Assembly: GCA_000310025.1 (NCBI GenBank)
Contig: FN649726.1
Span: forward strand, 3,257,070 to 3,321,069
Origin: Ectocarpus siliculosus
Lineage: Eukaryota > Sar > Phaeophyceae > Ectocarpales > Ectocarpaceae
Length of the DNA: 64,000 nucleotides
Direction of reading: 5' to 3'
The position numbers and the translations under genes are program-made. Positions 45,624 through 57,438 of this stretch are shown here, one piece after another. Within the stretch, counting starts at the first letter, position 1; each line of letters opens with the position of its first letter. The notes under the pieces are model-generated. The model saw only the letters and a list, made by a program, of their open reading frames with translations. It made no database searches and was not told the origin of the DNA.

Positions 45624-48600
45624 CTAGACAGGTGGTGCACGAACCACCAGCTCCATTGCTTCCTCCCCGTCCGTCACCATGTCCGTTCTGGCCTCTGCCA
45701 GGTAGTACTGAAGCTCCGTGACCAACTCCAAGAGTGAGAATATCAGCGAGACTATCCCAATCGATACACCGTCCTCAAATGTCTCTGAGGACAAGGAAAG
45801 GGCCAAAAACAGCGAGTCAACTACCAACGTCTCACCAACAGCCCGCAGCACAACCCCCGATCTACGGGTGGCCATGTGGGAGCGAGGGAGGTGGTGCCCA
45901 TGGGGGCAGGAAAACAGAGCGCGACCGAGAGCACTGTATGGGTGGTGGTGAACAATTCTATCTATCAACGACAGACCAAACCCAGATTGTTCGAATTGGT
46001 CCACCGGTGTGTTTCCTGCCATTCCACAAAACTTCATCAAAGAACTCGATTTCGAGCGTGAACCTACCACAGCCCACGTGATGCCATCCAATATTGGCCA
46101 TCTCAGCGCGGATGGTCGGTTTCCTCAAACAGCAACACCACGATCAAAGTCATTCCTCACTAAAACAGGTTCCAGGATCAAGTCGTGCCCACCGTTTACA
46201 ACTCGAAACACTGGCCCGAAACGCTGGCCTCTAGATTCGTCGGTGCCGAGCAGAGTAAAGGGAATCCAACACAAAACAAGCAAACAACGTGACAAGGACA
46301 AGGAACACCCGCTCAACATCTGCTAGCGCGAGCGCACCACAGCACGCCCACCATAAACTACCACCATCCTTGAACTTAGTCAACAGCAGGATTACATCTG
46401 TGACATCGTCGAAAATCGGTATGAGGAAATGCCAGAGGTCGACGAGGAAGTCCACGAAAGAGATTACCCACGGTTCCTGTCGCCTGGCACCTGCAAACAA
46501 AACGCCGAGTATTTATCCATGACTAGCAAATCCATGACTGCAAGCCATGGACGACAGCACGTAGTTCACCTCGAAGCCTTCTACATCCTGAGTGTCTCCG
46601 TGTGAGATTTCCTCCAGACAACACCGGCTTGGACGTAGCTGGTAGAGTGTATTCTGTTTGTTAATATTTCACAACAGCAAGCCGCAGACAGAAAGTATAC
46701 AATTTCACCACAACACTATTGAAGCAATTTTCTACACCATGAATGTCACACCTGTGAGTGTCTCTTGCCACCGCTTGAGACTTCCTCCGGTCAAATACTG
46801 CTTGGAGGGAGCTGTTATACGGGAACGACGAAGCAGTCAAGGGTCCCCAGAGGATGGCAACATCGTCAGAACATTTGTCAACGCCGATACCAAACGAAAA
46901 TCGGCAAACAAACGATACTTCAGCGGCACCTGATGCGAGCAGCATGCAAGAAGACCGGCTGGTTCTTGGAAGGTCCTTTTTGGCATCCTGGGAAGCATGA
47001 AAACGTTGTGTTCGTCGCCACGTACTCCATACCCAGCAGGCGACGGGCAACTCGGCGCCGAGCAGGTGCTCCATCTTCACAGCAGTGTAGGCATTGCGTC
47101 GTGGGTTGCTTTAAAAGAAATGTCGCAAGAAGCCAACTTCCGGATTTTATTATCCGGATTTATTAACAGTCGTGTTTTCCTTCCTCCTGTGTGTCAAGAA
47201 ATGATTTTGGCAGAAATTGATCATTGGGAGCACTCACCGGTGAGCTCGTTGTCGAACAGAGCGACGTGCGTGAGGGCCCGAAGGTAGCCGAGATCCTTTG
47301 GGATTGGGCCTGTGAGCAAGGCGAACCAAAATCGAAGGTGGTCATGGACGGGGCAGATGTCCCAGCCGGTCATTCCTACGGAGGTATACCCGTATGCCTA
47401 CTCGTTTGCGGCAGCAGGCCTTACTGACCTGCGCAGGAAAGGTCGGAGCCCTTGATGGATCACCGCTACAGAACGACACTCGAGTGGCGAATCTTTCGAC
47501 GTAGTGGAGACGGATGTTCCTCCAATGTTCTTCCACATAACTCTATTAATCACTTTGCACCTTGCTGGGACCTCTCCCCAATGCACCAGGAGGTATAAGC
47601 GAGCAAATGACCTTCGGCCCAAAACTCGAACACCATCATGTTTTTCTGTGGAGTGCTGACACTTTCGGCATGCTTTGTATTGACGCCGGAACCGCGGAAG
47701 CTTCGTTCCCTTGCGGTGCTTCCCTCGGGGAGAAACAAGGTGGTCAACGTAAAAGAGAGGAGATTCGGCATTTGTTAAGAAAATGCCTAGATCTTCTCTG
47801 CATCTGCAGGCAGACTACATCCGCTCCGGTACAACGACAACAAGCTTACGGTTGGAAGACCACCCGGGCGACCAAAACGAAAGACTGATTCTTCGACGAC
47901 AAGCTACCAGTGCAGAGCCCATCCCAAAGAGCTGGGAGCCCTCACCAACCTCAACAAGTTTTTGCTGGGCAACAACCCACACAGAAACAGACGGCGACTA
48001 CGACTTCCAAATTCTACCGCCGAGTGATGCTATCTTCTAGAGCTTCGTTTCTGGCAATGGCTCTCGGGTGAAGTACGCACGCCGATCGTGTCGGAGTCAA
48101 TCACCGCTCAGCCTGTTGTGGTTGAGAAAGAGTTTCTGCAGCTTGTCGAGCTGTCCTAGTGACGCCGGGATTCCGCCTGAAAAGTATTTAGGAGAATGGG
48201 AAGGGAAAGTTGCTGGTGGGTGGAATCCTTTGAACAATTACAATTCTTACAACAAAACGTAGGCAGGGCACAACCAATGTGTTTTTCGGAATCCCAACAA
48301 ATGCGTTGTCTTGAATTGTATATCTGCAGGATACATCCCGCAGCCACCGTCTCGGAGCGTCTTTCTCTTGATTACAACAAGTTAATTGCTGGGCCTAGCA
48401 AACCAACAAAGAATTGATATCTTTTGGACTTCCGTATGCATAGAACAAAGCAAGCGCACGGATCCGTAGTGGTCGGAAGTTAGCACGCCTGAGTGTGTCT
48501 CGCCCACGAGGCTACCCGCTTACACTAGCCAACTAAACCGTGTTTGACAAGAGGTTCATCCTAAGCTTAAAATATCATTGCTGCTATGCGTTTTGCAGGA

Positions 48601-50349
48601 CCCATCCCCGAGGCGCTGGGAGGTCTCAGCAAACTGAACTCAACTGTGCTCTACGACGACCAGCTTGCAGGTAAGGAATGTGTCAAACGGATGTCGTGCG
48701 AAATTGTGTGGAGGACACACTTCCTAGAAAAGGGGGGCACGGTACAGAACAGCCAAAATTGACATGATCCTCACCGTCCAGCTGGTTGCCGCCAAGCCGA
48801 AGCCTCTCCAGCCTGCTCAGATCCCCTAACTCCTTGGGAATGTGTCCTGTAAAAGAAGGATATCAGTAAGGCTTGGAAACAATCGGATCGCGTCACGGAG
48901 GTATTTATGTTATTCTAACGTGCGTCCCTGTGTACGCGGGCGCAGGACATTTCTTCTAGGAAACAGAAACCCGTCACTATGTAGAACTGCCTCACCAGTA
49001 AGGTTGTTGATGGAGAGCCAAAGCAGCTTCAGCTTGCCTAGAGCACCTAGCTCCTTCGGGATGCTTCCTGCACAAGCAGTGCAAGGACATCATGGAATGG
49101 AATCATCGCGCTCCGACAAAGTGAAAAGGTTGTTCATCCAGGCGCCCGCGATATCCGGCCAACATCTTCTAGGGTAATCGGGAATATTGCGTAGTTCTCC
49201 TCGCTATTTAGCTTGTGCACGCACCGGTCAGGTGGTTATCGCGAAGGTACAGGGTCTCAAGCACCGTCAACTTCCCGAGCGCCGTCGTCATCGCCCCTGC
49301 ACAGGCAAACAGGTGAATCGGGGTGAGAGTAAGGAATTATCCCTGTCACCTCGCCTCATAGAGCATGAGTCTCACCCACGCCGTAGGTGAAGGTCATGAC
49401 ATGTAGGAAGAAGCATACGCGAGAGAAGCATTTTACAGGGCGGGGAAACATTTCTTTCTATTCCCCGTTAAATTGGTATTTCCTCTTTCTCTGCAGGTCC
49501 CATCCCGCCGGAGCTGGGAAACGTCATCGCACTGCGATCTCTCCACCTCCAGCAGTGTATACTAGTAATTCCCTGAACATCTTAGAACGAGTCGTTTCGT
49601 GAGGGTGTCGTCACTGCATTGTGACTGGAAAACGTTTTCTGGTCCACGCGGCACATCTTCCCGAGTCTGAGAATTGCCGATTTCTGGATGAGCTTATCTT
49701 TCAATTTCGCCTCAAGAAGTTGCAGGGCTGAGGTCACCACACAGTGTTCGCGACGCGTCGTATTGCTTGGAAAATCGAGAGATGGATTTCGGTGAAGAAA
49801 CTAACCACTAAGTTTCCTTGGCCAACGTGGAATTGTCGAGAACGCCCAGGAGCACGAAAAACGATTGATCAGGCGACCGTCTGCCTATCAGAGACATTTG
49901 AAGGCTAGACTAGGTTATGTGGTGTACAGGTGCCGCGTGTCCAAGAAGAAGGGGGCGACATGTATGAACGTGTGGACTACGACTAGGTTATGTGGAGCAC
50001 TAGCGCATCGTATACAACCCCTGGTGGAACTGCGGCGGCTACGTTGACGAGGAATCGACTGAAGGCACCGACCGTCTCTACATCTAGCCATATCATCATG
50101 AAATGATCTCTTTCGGGCAAGAAATACTTTCGAGAAAGCGTCTGAACAACGTTTAGGTTGTATTCCAAGCTTACCGTGCAGATTATTGTTGGGTAGAGAA
50201 ATGTCGACCACACGGCCCTCGTCGTTGACTCCGACCCCGTGCCAGTTCGACAGACGGGCATCTGTGTCCCAGTTGTCCTTGCGTTTCCATTAGGGTCCAC
50301 CGGTCGACCGATAAAGGTCAAGCAGTACGTCACGATCGGTCGAAACCAT
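45624..50349 (-). CDS. Leucine-rich-repeat gene, one LRR per exon, probable multi-pass membrane tail; perhaps degenerate
   Basis: N-terminal exon 50349-50175 reads MVSTDRDVLLDLYRSTGGP, then an in-frame TAA (50292-50290) where the family has Asn, then WKRKDNWDTDARLSNWHGVG and an LRR cap (ISLPNNNLHG). Five intact 72-base phase-1 LRR exons follow: 49296-49225, 49067-48996, 48846-48775, 48176-48105, 47309-47238, each G.IP..LG.L..L..L.L..N.L.G with AG and GT sites (the fourth has GTGATT). A decayed sixth module is near 47430-47355. From 46490 a phase-compatible exon encodes hydrophobic helices (WVISFVDFLVDLWHFLIP, FDDVTDVILLLTKFKDGG, VFLVLVTLFACFVLDSLY), and a further hydrophobic segment ends at 45624. 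The helices recall XK-type membrane proteins, a weak resemblance. Repeats of this type suit a recognition receptor. The stop may be a real lesion, an assembly error, or bypassed by another start. Exact splicing of the membrane part is unresolved. Confidence 0.6.
47808..47995 (+). pseudogene. Decayed LRR modules on the plus strand
   Basis: Two broken LRR pieces sit on the strand opposite the surrounding LRR gene. One follows an acceptor (CTGCATCTGCAG) and keeps only the end of a repeat (RYNDNKLT, about 47815-47853). The other starts at about 47916 (CCCATCCCAAA) and reads ELGALTNLNKFLLGNN after a one-base loss relative to intact modules; it has no donor. Both lie in the intron between LRR exons 48176-48105 and 47309-47238. 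Confidence 0.6.
48599..48670 (+). other. Intact LRR exon module in opposite orientation
   Basis: Exactly 72 bases in phase 1-1 with an acceptor (TTTTGCAG) and a consensus donor (GTAAGG). It encodes PIPEALGGLSKLNSTVLYDD followed by QLAG. It lies on the plus strand inside the intron between minus-strand LRR exons 48846-48775 and 48176-48105. No plus-strand first exon was found, so it may be an unused cassette. Confidence 0.75.
49497..49567 (+). other. LRR exon module in opposite orientation, donor damaged
   Basis: After TTCTCTGCAG the plus strand encodes PIPPELGNVIALRSLHLQQ, matching the first three quarters of an LRR exon. The last codons are aberrant (CILVIP then stop), and the expected G|GT donor at base 72 reads G|TAATT. 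It lies between the minus-strand N-terminal exon and the first LRR exon. Confidence 0.65.
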
Positions 50350-52059
50350 GGTAGAGGGCTTGTGTACGGAGATGCAGAAAGGGAACAAGTGCGCGGGACA
50401 AAAGCGAAACATTTGTCAAGTGGTAGCAAAGCAAACGGCTACAAGAGTCACAGTGTGAGGTTAACAGTCTATGATCAGGGTACAGGGCAAACGGCAGAGT
50501 AGGTTTTGGAGTTCAATTTTCAAGTGCCCGCTGTACAAGATAAGACGGCACACCACCACCACCTACTGCTGTACTCCTCGTGGCGATATGTGCTACTGTA
50601 CTAATACTGCTGTAGCATCGTGTCACCGATGCCGTTTGGGGTTTGGGGTTTGGGGTTGGGGCCCCCACGGTGTTGGGGGAGAGACAGGTCTTTTGGGCGG
50701 GGGGGGGTGCCTGTTAGACATGAAACAACAACCATTGGTTGCCAGTCAAACTCTCGCCAAAAAAAAAAAAACGACTATTATGAGAGACAGACACTGTTAG
50801 AACGACTTGTCGTCGCCAAACTCTCGCGGGAAAAAAATAAACAGATGGTGCATGACAGCAGGCACTGCTGTGAAGCTGAAACACATCAGATGTGCCAGCC
50901 AAACATAGCACCATGCCCCCATTCGGCCGATTGGTGTTGGTTTCTATATGGTCTGCGTCCATAACCACCTCTTTGGTCTGCGCCAATGGGCCTAAGTAAG
51001 CATAACCAGCCATAGATGGGCATAGATATGTACTGTAGGCCCACCATCAATCCTCCTGCCGCCTGCCGAACCTCGCTTCCGGATCAACAACAACAGACCT
51101 GCTGCCTATGGCACAGCACGGCGTGCTTGCACGTACAAACACGCATCGCGTGTCTCTCGTGTTTGGAGGTCTACTGTCTACTTCAAAGCAAGTAGTAAGT
51201 AGTAGCCATAGCATCGACCCGGCTCAACCCGCCGCTGACCAATGAACAGACAGACAGACGCCCTTCCGGTGCGGCTGACTACAGAAAATAACCGCAAAGC
51301 ACAAACAGCCGCCTGGACAGATTTAACTTGGCGTCCGTCAATGAGCTGTCTCCAGAAACTTGGCGCCTACTGGCGTCTTGCCGTCTTGTCTATTTTCAAG
51401 TAAATTTGCGATATCCCCGCTGTCTTCTGGGCACCTCACGCAGTCGAACCAACCAGTACCAGTTCACAGACCAACACATCATCAGCCAGGAGCCTGGGAG
51501 CTGCAACTGGCGCATTCCACACACCCACAGGAGGATAGAACCGGCATAGGCCACCCTGCCTGGTCTCTGTGTGTACGAAGTTTTGCAACGTCCACCCACA
51601 CTGAGCGTCGATAACGGTCACGCACCAGCACCAAGACGAGCTTAGAAACAGCGAGGAGAGAGATCACACACAACACACACGCGCACGCGCATTGCATGTG
51701 TCTATATCGTCAGCACGCCCGTGATCTCTCCAGACCACTGCAACTAACGGGATGATCTTTGCATCTGCTTTCTTCTTCTTCGATCTCTTGACTCCGTCTG
51801 CGGTTCCTTGGAATGAACGCCCCAAAGCAATCATCATCAATCATCTCGTTGGTATGTTGAACAACCCGCATGGCAGCATATCTGCACGGTGATTTCTTTG
51901 CTGCCACGGTGACGATACCTGTGCTCTGGTATCTCCTTTCCTTCATTGATTCAGTGCAACATTTTTAAAGCGTACGGCCCGCAGATGGGTTTCACACGTG
52001 TACAGTAGTAGTAGCGGGCTTCGCCCGCGTAAAAAACTCCAAAACCTGTCCCGGCATAT
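50350..52059. other. Intergenic; no gene seen
   Basis: No supported gene. There is a short TTTGGGG-type repeat at about 50634-50662 and a G-run at 50697. The upstream region of the LRR gene lies at the left end; it shows no recognisable promoter motif. Confidence 0.5.
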
Positions 52060-54450
52060 TAAAAATTGCTAATACCCACTGGACACGCCGGAGCTGCGCA
52101 CGCCGGAGCTGCGCCGTGGACTCTCCGCCCCGGTGGCGCGGATGGAGGACACCCTGCGATACACCGTGAAACTCGTGGAAGCGCAGCGGCAGCACCCTTC
52201 GCTGCAGCCACTGCGGAGCGAGTTGGAAGCCGGACGAGGAGAGGACAGCGAGTATGTCCTCGCCGACAACGATTTGCTCTGGCACGCACCGCGGGGCCGC
52301 GCGGGGCCGCGCGTACGCGATTGCGGTGCCCAGACGACTCGTGACTGCTTTGTTAGCACTGATTCACGGCACGTCCGGATACCGCGCGCACGACGATGTT
52401 GATCGGGAGGAGGTACCACTGGACCACCCTCAAGAAGGAAGTCCGCGCGTATGTCCTGTCCTGCAAGTGCCGCCGGTGGAGGCGAGCGTAGAGCAAGCAG
52501 CTCGCTATTGTGCCTGCCCGACTCCTCCAGCCATGGGAAGTCCTCGAGATGGACATCCAGGACATGAAGGTATCCTCGGACAACGGTAACTGGTACTTAC
52601 TCGTCGTCGTTGACCAAGCGTCCAAGTTCCTCACCGCCTTCCCCCTGCCGTCGAAGGAAGCAGTTGGCGTCAGCCACAAACTGCTGGGGCTCCTCCTCAT
52701 GTTTGGTCTGCCGCTCTCGATCCGATGCGGTCCCGGAAGCACGTTCACGGCGGAAGTGATGAAGCACCTTTGTCGCTGGCTGCGAGTACCCCTGAACTAC
52801 GGCCCACCCAACCACCCGCGTGCACAGGGGGCAGTCGAGAGGCTGGGGGGGTAGCTTCACGACACCCTGACTCAACTGTGTACTTCATGGCCCCGGCGAT
52901 GGGATGACTTCGTCCGTATCGCCACGTGGATCCACCGGGTCACGTTAGACGCGTCCCTCCCTGAGGGGGCGTCACCATACCGAATACTCTCTAGTCGGGA
53001 GCCGCGTAGCCACATCGACGCCATGACCCAAGCCCTTAATGACGACTCTTTTGGCCAAGGACTTGACAGGACGATTGTGGACCAGCGCATGACGCAAGAA
53101 ATCACCTAACGACGGCATAAGGCCCACAACCGGCAACGGCAGCGCCACAATGCCAACATGGCGCGGGAGTCGCCGGGTGCCAAGGCCGTGGTCGGAAGTC
53201 TCGCCTTTGTCAAGGAGGCGGGCAACACTCTCCACCGCGACAGCCACCACCCGAAGCTGACGCACGACTGGCCTGTGGAGGGTCACCCACGTCATCCGAG
53301 ACCGCCTGAGCTTCAAGCTTCAACCGAACGGACGACGGGTACGCCAACGTCGAGTCTCGGCCGCCGATGTCAAGATGTACGACGCGCGACTCCACCACCT
53401 CCGGCTCCCGATCGAGGATGAGTACGCACACCTCGTGTGGTCAGCTCACCTCGGCCTCGCCGACATCTCTGTCGTCGCGGTCCCGGCAACACCTCGGCAT
53501 GGTCGTGGGAGTATCAGGGCCGCTGCCAAGACGGCACGTTGTTGCCCTGGCTGACGGAAGATGAGACGAGCGACAGCTTCTCTCCCCTGCAACTCGACGT
53601 CTTTCACGCTGCGTATGAGGACTATCATGGTGACGATGCTACGCCAAGGCTTGCTGGACCCCCCACCCGGGGCGCACGTGAAGTAGGGTCACGGGAACAC
53701 GCCTTGCGATTCTTCCCGGTGGTACACAAGTGGGCCGCAAATTGTCGACGACGAGGGCCAGCCCAAGGTCCTCAAGGCCATCGTCTTCGACTATTGCGAC
53801 CCATACTGGCGAGTGAAGTACCCTGACGGCGACTAGGAGGAGCTCACGAAGCGAGAGATGGACGTTGGCATGAGAGCAGCTGCCAATCCTTCCTTCCCTG
53901 CCAGAGTAACGACCAATGTGTATGCCATTGCCATGAGCCTGCTGACTGTCTGTCTGGCAGCCTGGGGGGGTGTACCGGCAGTGGATGGCCACCCGAAACC
54001 CCACGTGGATTTTACTTTTTGCACAGTCCGTAATCGTACCGATCGACGGAGAATGGATTCAAGATCGCCATCTCCTGGTCCACGAGTGTCAAGATCGCCG
54101 TCTCCTGGTCCAAGATCGGGACCCCCCTTCACGTGCTGATGCCTTTGCGGACAGACTAGGAAGTGAGGAGTCGAGCCGGGTGTGGGAACCGGAGCGCCCG
54201 TCCTTTAGCATAGCCTTGTACCACGGTCGATGCTGGGGGGGGTGGTACGGCCAGTCGTCTCCACCGGTTCTTGAAATACGATGATGGATACCTCGGTATG
54301 GTCGCGAGTGTCCAGAGGGCGTACGTTGACATGCTCGGGATTCAGACAGACTAGTATGTCTCCCGATCCAGCCTGCTGAAGGGGTTCCAGGGTACATGTC
54401 CCCTGACGCCTGGGTGCACGCCTCTTTTCCTCGGAGGTTGCCCCCAATTA
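52060..54450 (+). mobile_element. Fossil of a Ty3-type (Metaviridae) LTR retroelement, pol 3' part
   Basis: Plus-strand fragments resemble the end of a Ty3/gypsy-type polyprotein: the spacer before integrase, the zinc-binding region (about 52330-52510), the integrase core (about 52520-52860, with the motif WYLLVVVDQASKFLTAFPLP), the C-terminal integrase region (to about 53450) and a chromodomain-like tail near 53750-53870. Gag, protease and reverse transcriptase are not seen, and no LTR pair was found. The element is broken in several places across different frames and is 5'-truncated, so it is an old, inactive copy. The 3' limit is a guess from where similarity and composition change. Confidence 0.8.
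54060..54116 (+). repeat. 27-base tandem duplication
   Basis: AAGATCGCCATCTCCTGGTC and AAGATCGCCGTCTCCTGGTC occur 27 bases apart near the 3' edge of the fossil element. Confidence 0.75.
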
Positions 54451-55126
54451 AAACCAGGAGTTTACCTATCAACACCGCCCCTGAAGCGAAAGATTGATTG
54501 AGCCATACCCTTGCTATTGCCACCCACTGTGAGTGCTCAACGTGATGTACTGGTATGGGGCTTGCTATGGATGCTATGGATGGCGATATGGGTGCTTTGT
54601 GATGCTATAATGTTGGCAGCTACTTGCTAGAGAGTGTGACGCCGCTTGATTGTCCTTACGAATATCGACACCACAGATATAGGTTGTATATCTGTACAGG
54701 TGAGATGCACCTTACCCGATTGCATATTGCGCAACCATATGTCTACAGCAATAATACATATGTCTGCAGCAATAAAATCAAACAAAAAAAGCTAAAAAGA
54801 TCAAATTAAAAAATCACCCCCTGCAACTAGTTCTCTTGGTTGAGCACCTCCTGGGCACCTAACCCGACGTCTTGAACGCATACGTTCGTCAAACAGAAAA
54901 TGCCAGCGGAAGCGGCCTTCTAGCCAGTTCCTGGACTACATGTACATGTACATCACGTGTCATGCCTATCACGCACCACCATTCGCCGGTTTCCCGTGGG
55001 TGTCATTGTCTCGATCATTGAATTGACTGAGAGCGGCGAACAAATGAGAGTCAGACGGAACCCCCCTCTCACAGAATTGACCCATCCGACCGACCGATGA
55101 TGACCAGCCCAGACCGATATTTAATG

Positions 55127-55300
55127 TCGGAGTATTCTTTTTAAACTCTGTTGTTGTGGAACCATGCTGGTTTGTGGGCTTGATGTCCCGTCGGTACACA
55201 GACTCAAGCACAGCAGTCATGTGCCTTTTACGTTTTATCGTATGCATACCGTGTGTCAAAATGCAGTGGGTGCACGTTTGAGCGGGCGCAATGGCACACG
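55127..55300 (+). repeat. Direct repeat, copy 1
   Basis: It starts TCGGAGTATTCTTT and ends GCGGGCGCAATGGCACACG. It matches 57249-57438 at roughly 75-80% by eye, including TTGTGGGCTTGATGTCCC and TTTATCGTATGCATA. No coding frame is shared. Confidence 0.8.
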
Positions 55301-56085
55301 CACAAGAAACAACTGCTTCGGGCAGGTTTAGGCAAAAGGCGTAGACACTAAACAAACCGAAGTTTATTGCAACAGCTCGAATTGTTTCTTTCGAATTGCG
55401 TTTATTATCCCAAAGCCCGAGGGAAGAGAGAGATACCAAACTGGCAGAGAGCACGTTCCATGCAGAAACCTTTCTGCGGCCTTCTATTATGCCTCTCTCT
55501 CCCAATAAATAGTCTATCTTCCCTCCAAACAGCAACCGAGGGTGCTCTTTCCTCCGGTGGAGGTAACCAATCTTACTGCACACAGTATCTCAGGGTCTCA
55601 GATGACCAAGTCCCCAAAATGGTACGCTACCATTTTCTTAACCAACTTCGAGGTCATGGTGACACTACTCACGCAGTGGGATTAGCTCCTGTAAATGACT
55701 ACCCCACACCGTGCCTTTTCCCGATTGGCTCCCAACTTGCTATTTCGTACCGTACGGGACACCACTCGCGAGTCCTCCATGTTGCGTAATGTATAGAAGC
55801 TCATTCGTCTGACTTCCATCTTCCTGCCCTCCGGGAAGCTCGTTCCAATTTGTCGCCCCCAACAGCCATCACAGCAAGCCCCCCCCATCCGTAGCACGTG
55901 CAGCGCTCATTGGTTTCTGGGATTCACCCCTATTTCTCGATTATTTGCCTCGAAGCTCCGCGAGCTTGGTCATACTTCAGAACTTGCACTGCACATCCTT
56001 TACGACACGTTGTTAACGGCGCTTCATCGGGCAACGTTGCACAACATGACAACGATGATCAGACCAAACCGATACCTGGTAAAAA

Positions 56086-57237
56086 TTTCAAGGGTTTACT
56101 CGGTATTTTTTCCGCCGTTAAATTACCGCCGTGGTGGGCGGCCCCGGTAATCCGCCGTTTTACCGCCGTTTTTTGGTTTTACCGCCTCCGCCAAACTCGT
56201 TACCGCCGAAAAACGCGTTACCGCCTACCGCCAAAACAATTACCGTATTGCGTTACCGCCGAAAAATTACCGCCAAAATTCTGTTTCACCGCCGCCGCCA
56301 AAGTCGTTACCGCCGAAAATCGCATTACCGCCTACCGCCCAAACAATTACCGCCGTACGTCAATACCGCCGAAAATGTAGCGCCATACGGCATTACCACC
56401 GAAATTTACCGCCATGTAGGTACGTTACCGCCGAACGATTGGCTGAGTGCGTAGAGGTCTAGCCTAGACTGCTGTACAACCACAGTGTGAATCAGGAGTT
56501 CGAGTCCTTCGTACTTTTTCCGGCCATTTTTTTTCATGAAGTATCTGTTCTTCGGTTCGGGTTCTCGTTTTCGGGAGAACCATTGAATGTACTGAGTGGA
56601 CAGGGAGACGAGGAGGCGCGCGCATGTTTCTACGTCGAATTGACTCTAAAATGTGAAATGGTGAAAACGACAAAACAAAAACATGGAAGTATATGATCAA
56701 TCTTCGGCAAAGTGGTTTTCCGTCTGTTCTGGCGCGGTAACTTACCACCGCAATTGCCGCCTTGTTTGGTGTCGCTTGAAGTTGTGGCCATAGGCAATGG
56801 CAATCATTACCGCCGTGAAATTGCCGCTGTGGTGGGCGGTCCGGGTAATCCGCCGTTTTACCGCATTTTTCTTTTTATTTACCTCCTCCGCCAAACTCGT
56901 TACCGCCAATAAACGCGTTACCGCCTACCGCCAAGACTATTACCGCTGTATGGCGTTGCCGCCAAAAAATTACCGCCAATATTCTGTTTCATCGCCTCCG
57001 CCGAAGTCGTTACCGCCGAAAAACGCATTACCGTCTACAGTATCGCAAAAATATTTACCGCCGTATGGCAATACCGCCGAAACATTACCACCGCCAAAAA
57101 AGGGTTTTACCGCCTCCGCCAAAGTCGTTACCGCCGAAAAACGCATTACCGTCTATCGCCAAAACAATTACCGCCAAATGGCATTACCGCCGGAAACCTG
57201 ACCGCCTAATAAACCGTTACCGAGTAAACCCTTGAAA
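56086..57237. mobile_element. Terminal-inverted-repeat element with TTACCGCC arrays
   Basis: The left end TTTCAAGGGTTTACTCGGTA and the right end TACCGAGTAAACCCTTGAAA are perfect 20-base inverted repeats 1152 bases apart. Two blocks (about 56110-56450 and 56740-57215) are dense in TTACCGCC and CGCC spacers and are similar to each other (both contain GTGGGCGG.CC.GGTAATCCGC). The 290-base centre is unrelated and contains a tRNA-like stretch (56440-56515). There is no transposase frame, so the element is non-autonomous. Flanks are A-runs, so the target duplication is unclear. Confidence 0.72.
56440..56515 (+). other. tRNA-like promoter boxes inside the TIR element
   Basis: TTGGCTGAGTGCGTAGAGG resembles a box A, and GGAGTTCGAGTCC about 50 bases later resembles a box B. 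No proper cloverleaf acceptor stem is seen, so this is more likely a SINE head or a chance match than a tRNA gene. Confidence 0.3.
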
Positions 57238-57248
57238 AAAATCAAATT

Positions 57249-57438
57249 TCGGAGCATTCTTTCAACACTTGTTGTGGAATCATGCTGATTTGTGGGCTTG
57301 ATGTCCCTGCTGTACACAGACGCAAGCATAGCAGTCATGGCAAGTATGTCTTTAGGCTTTATCGTATGCATATGCGTACGTGGTATCAAAATGCAGCCGC
57401 TGGTTGTAACGTTTGAGCGGGCGCCGCAATGGCACACG
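57249..57438 (+). repeat. Direct repeat, copy 2
   Basis: Copy of 55127-55300 (TCGGAGCATTCTTT to GCAATGGCACACG). It begins 12 bases after the right end of the TIR element. Confidence 0.8.

Noticed and set aside
50634-50662. TTTGGGG repeats as a telomere-like array
   Set aside because: Only about three imperfect units inside G-rich DNA; too short to mean an internal telomere.
56440-56515. A tRNA gene
   Set aside because: Box-like strings are present but no acceptor stem or complete cloverleaf; kept only as a tRNA-like stretch.
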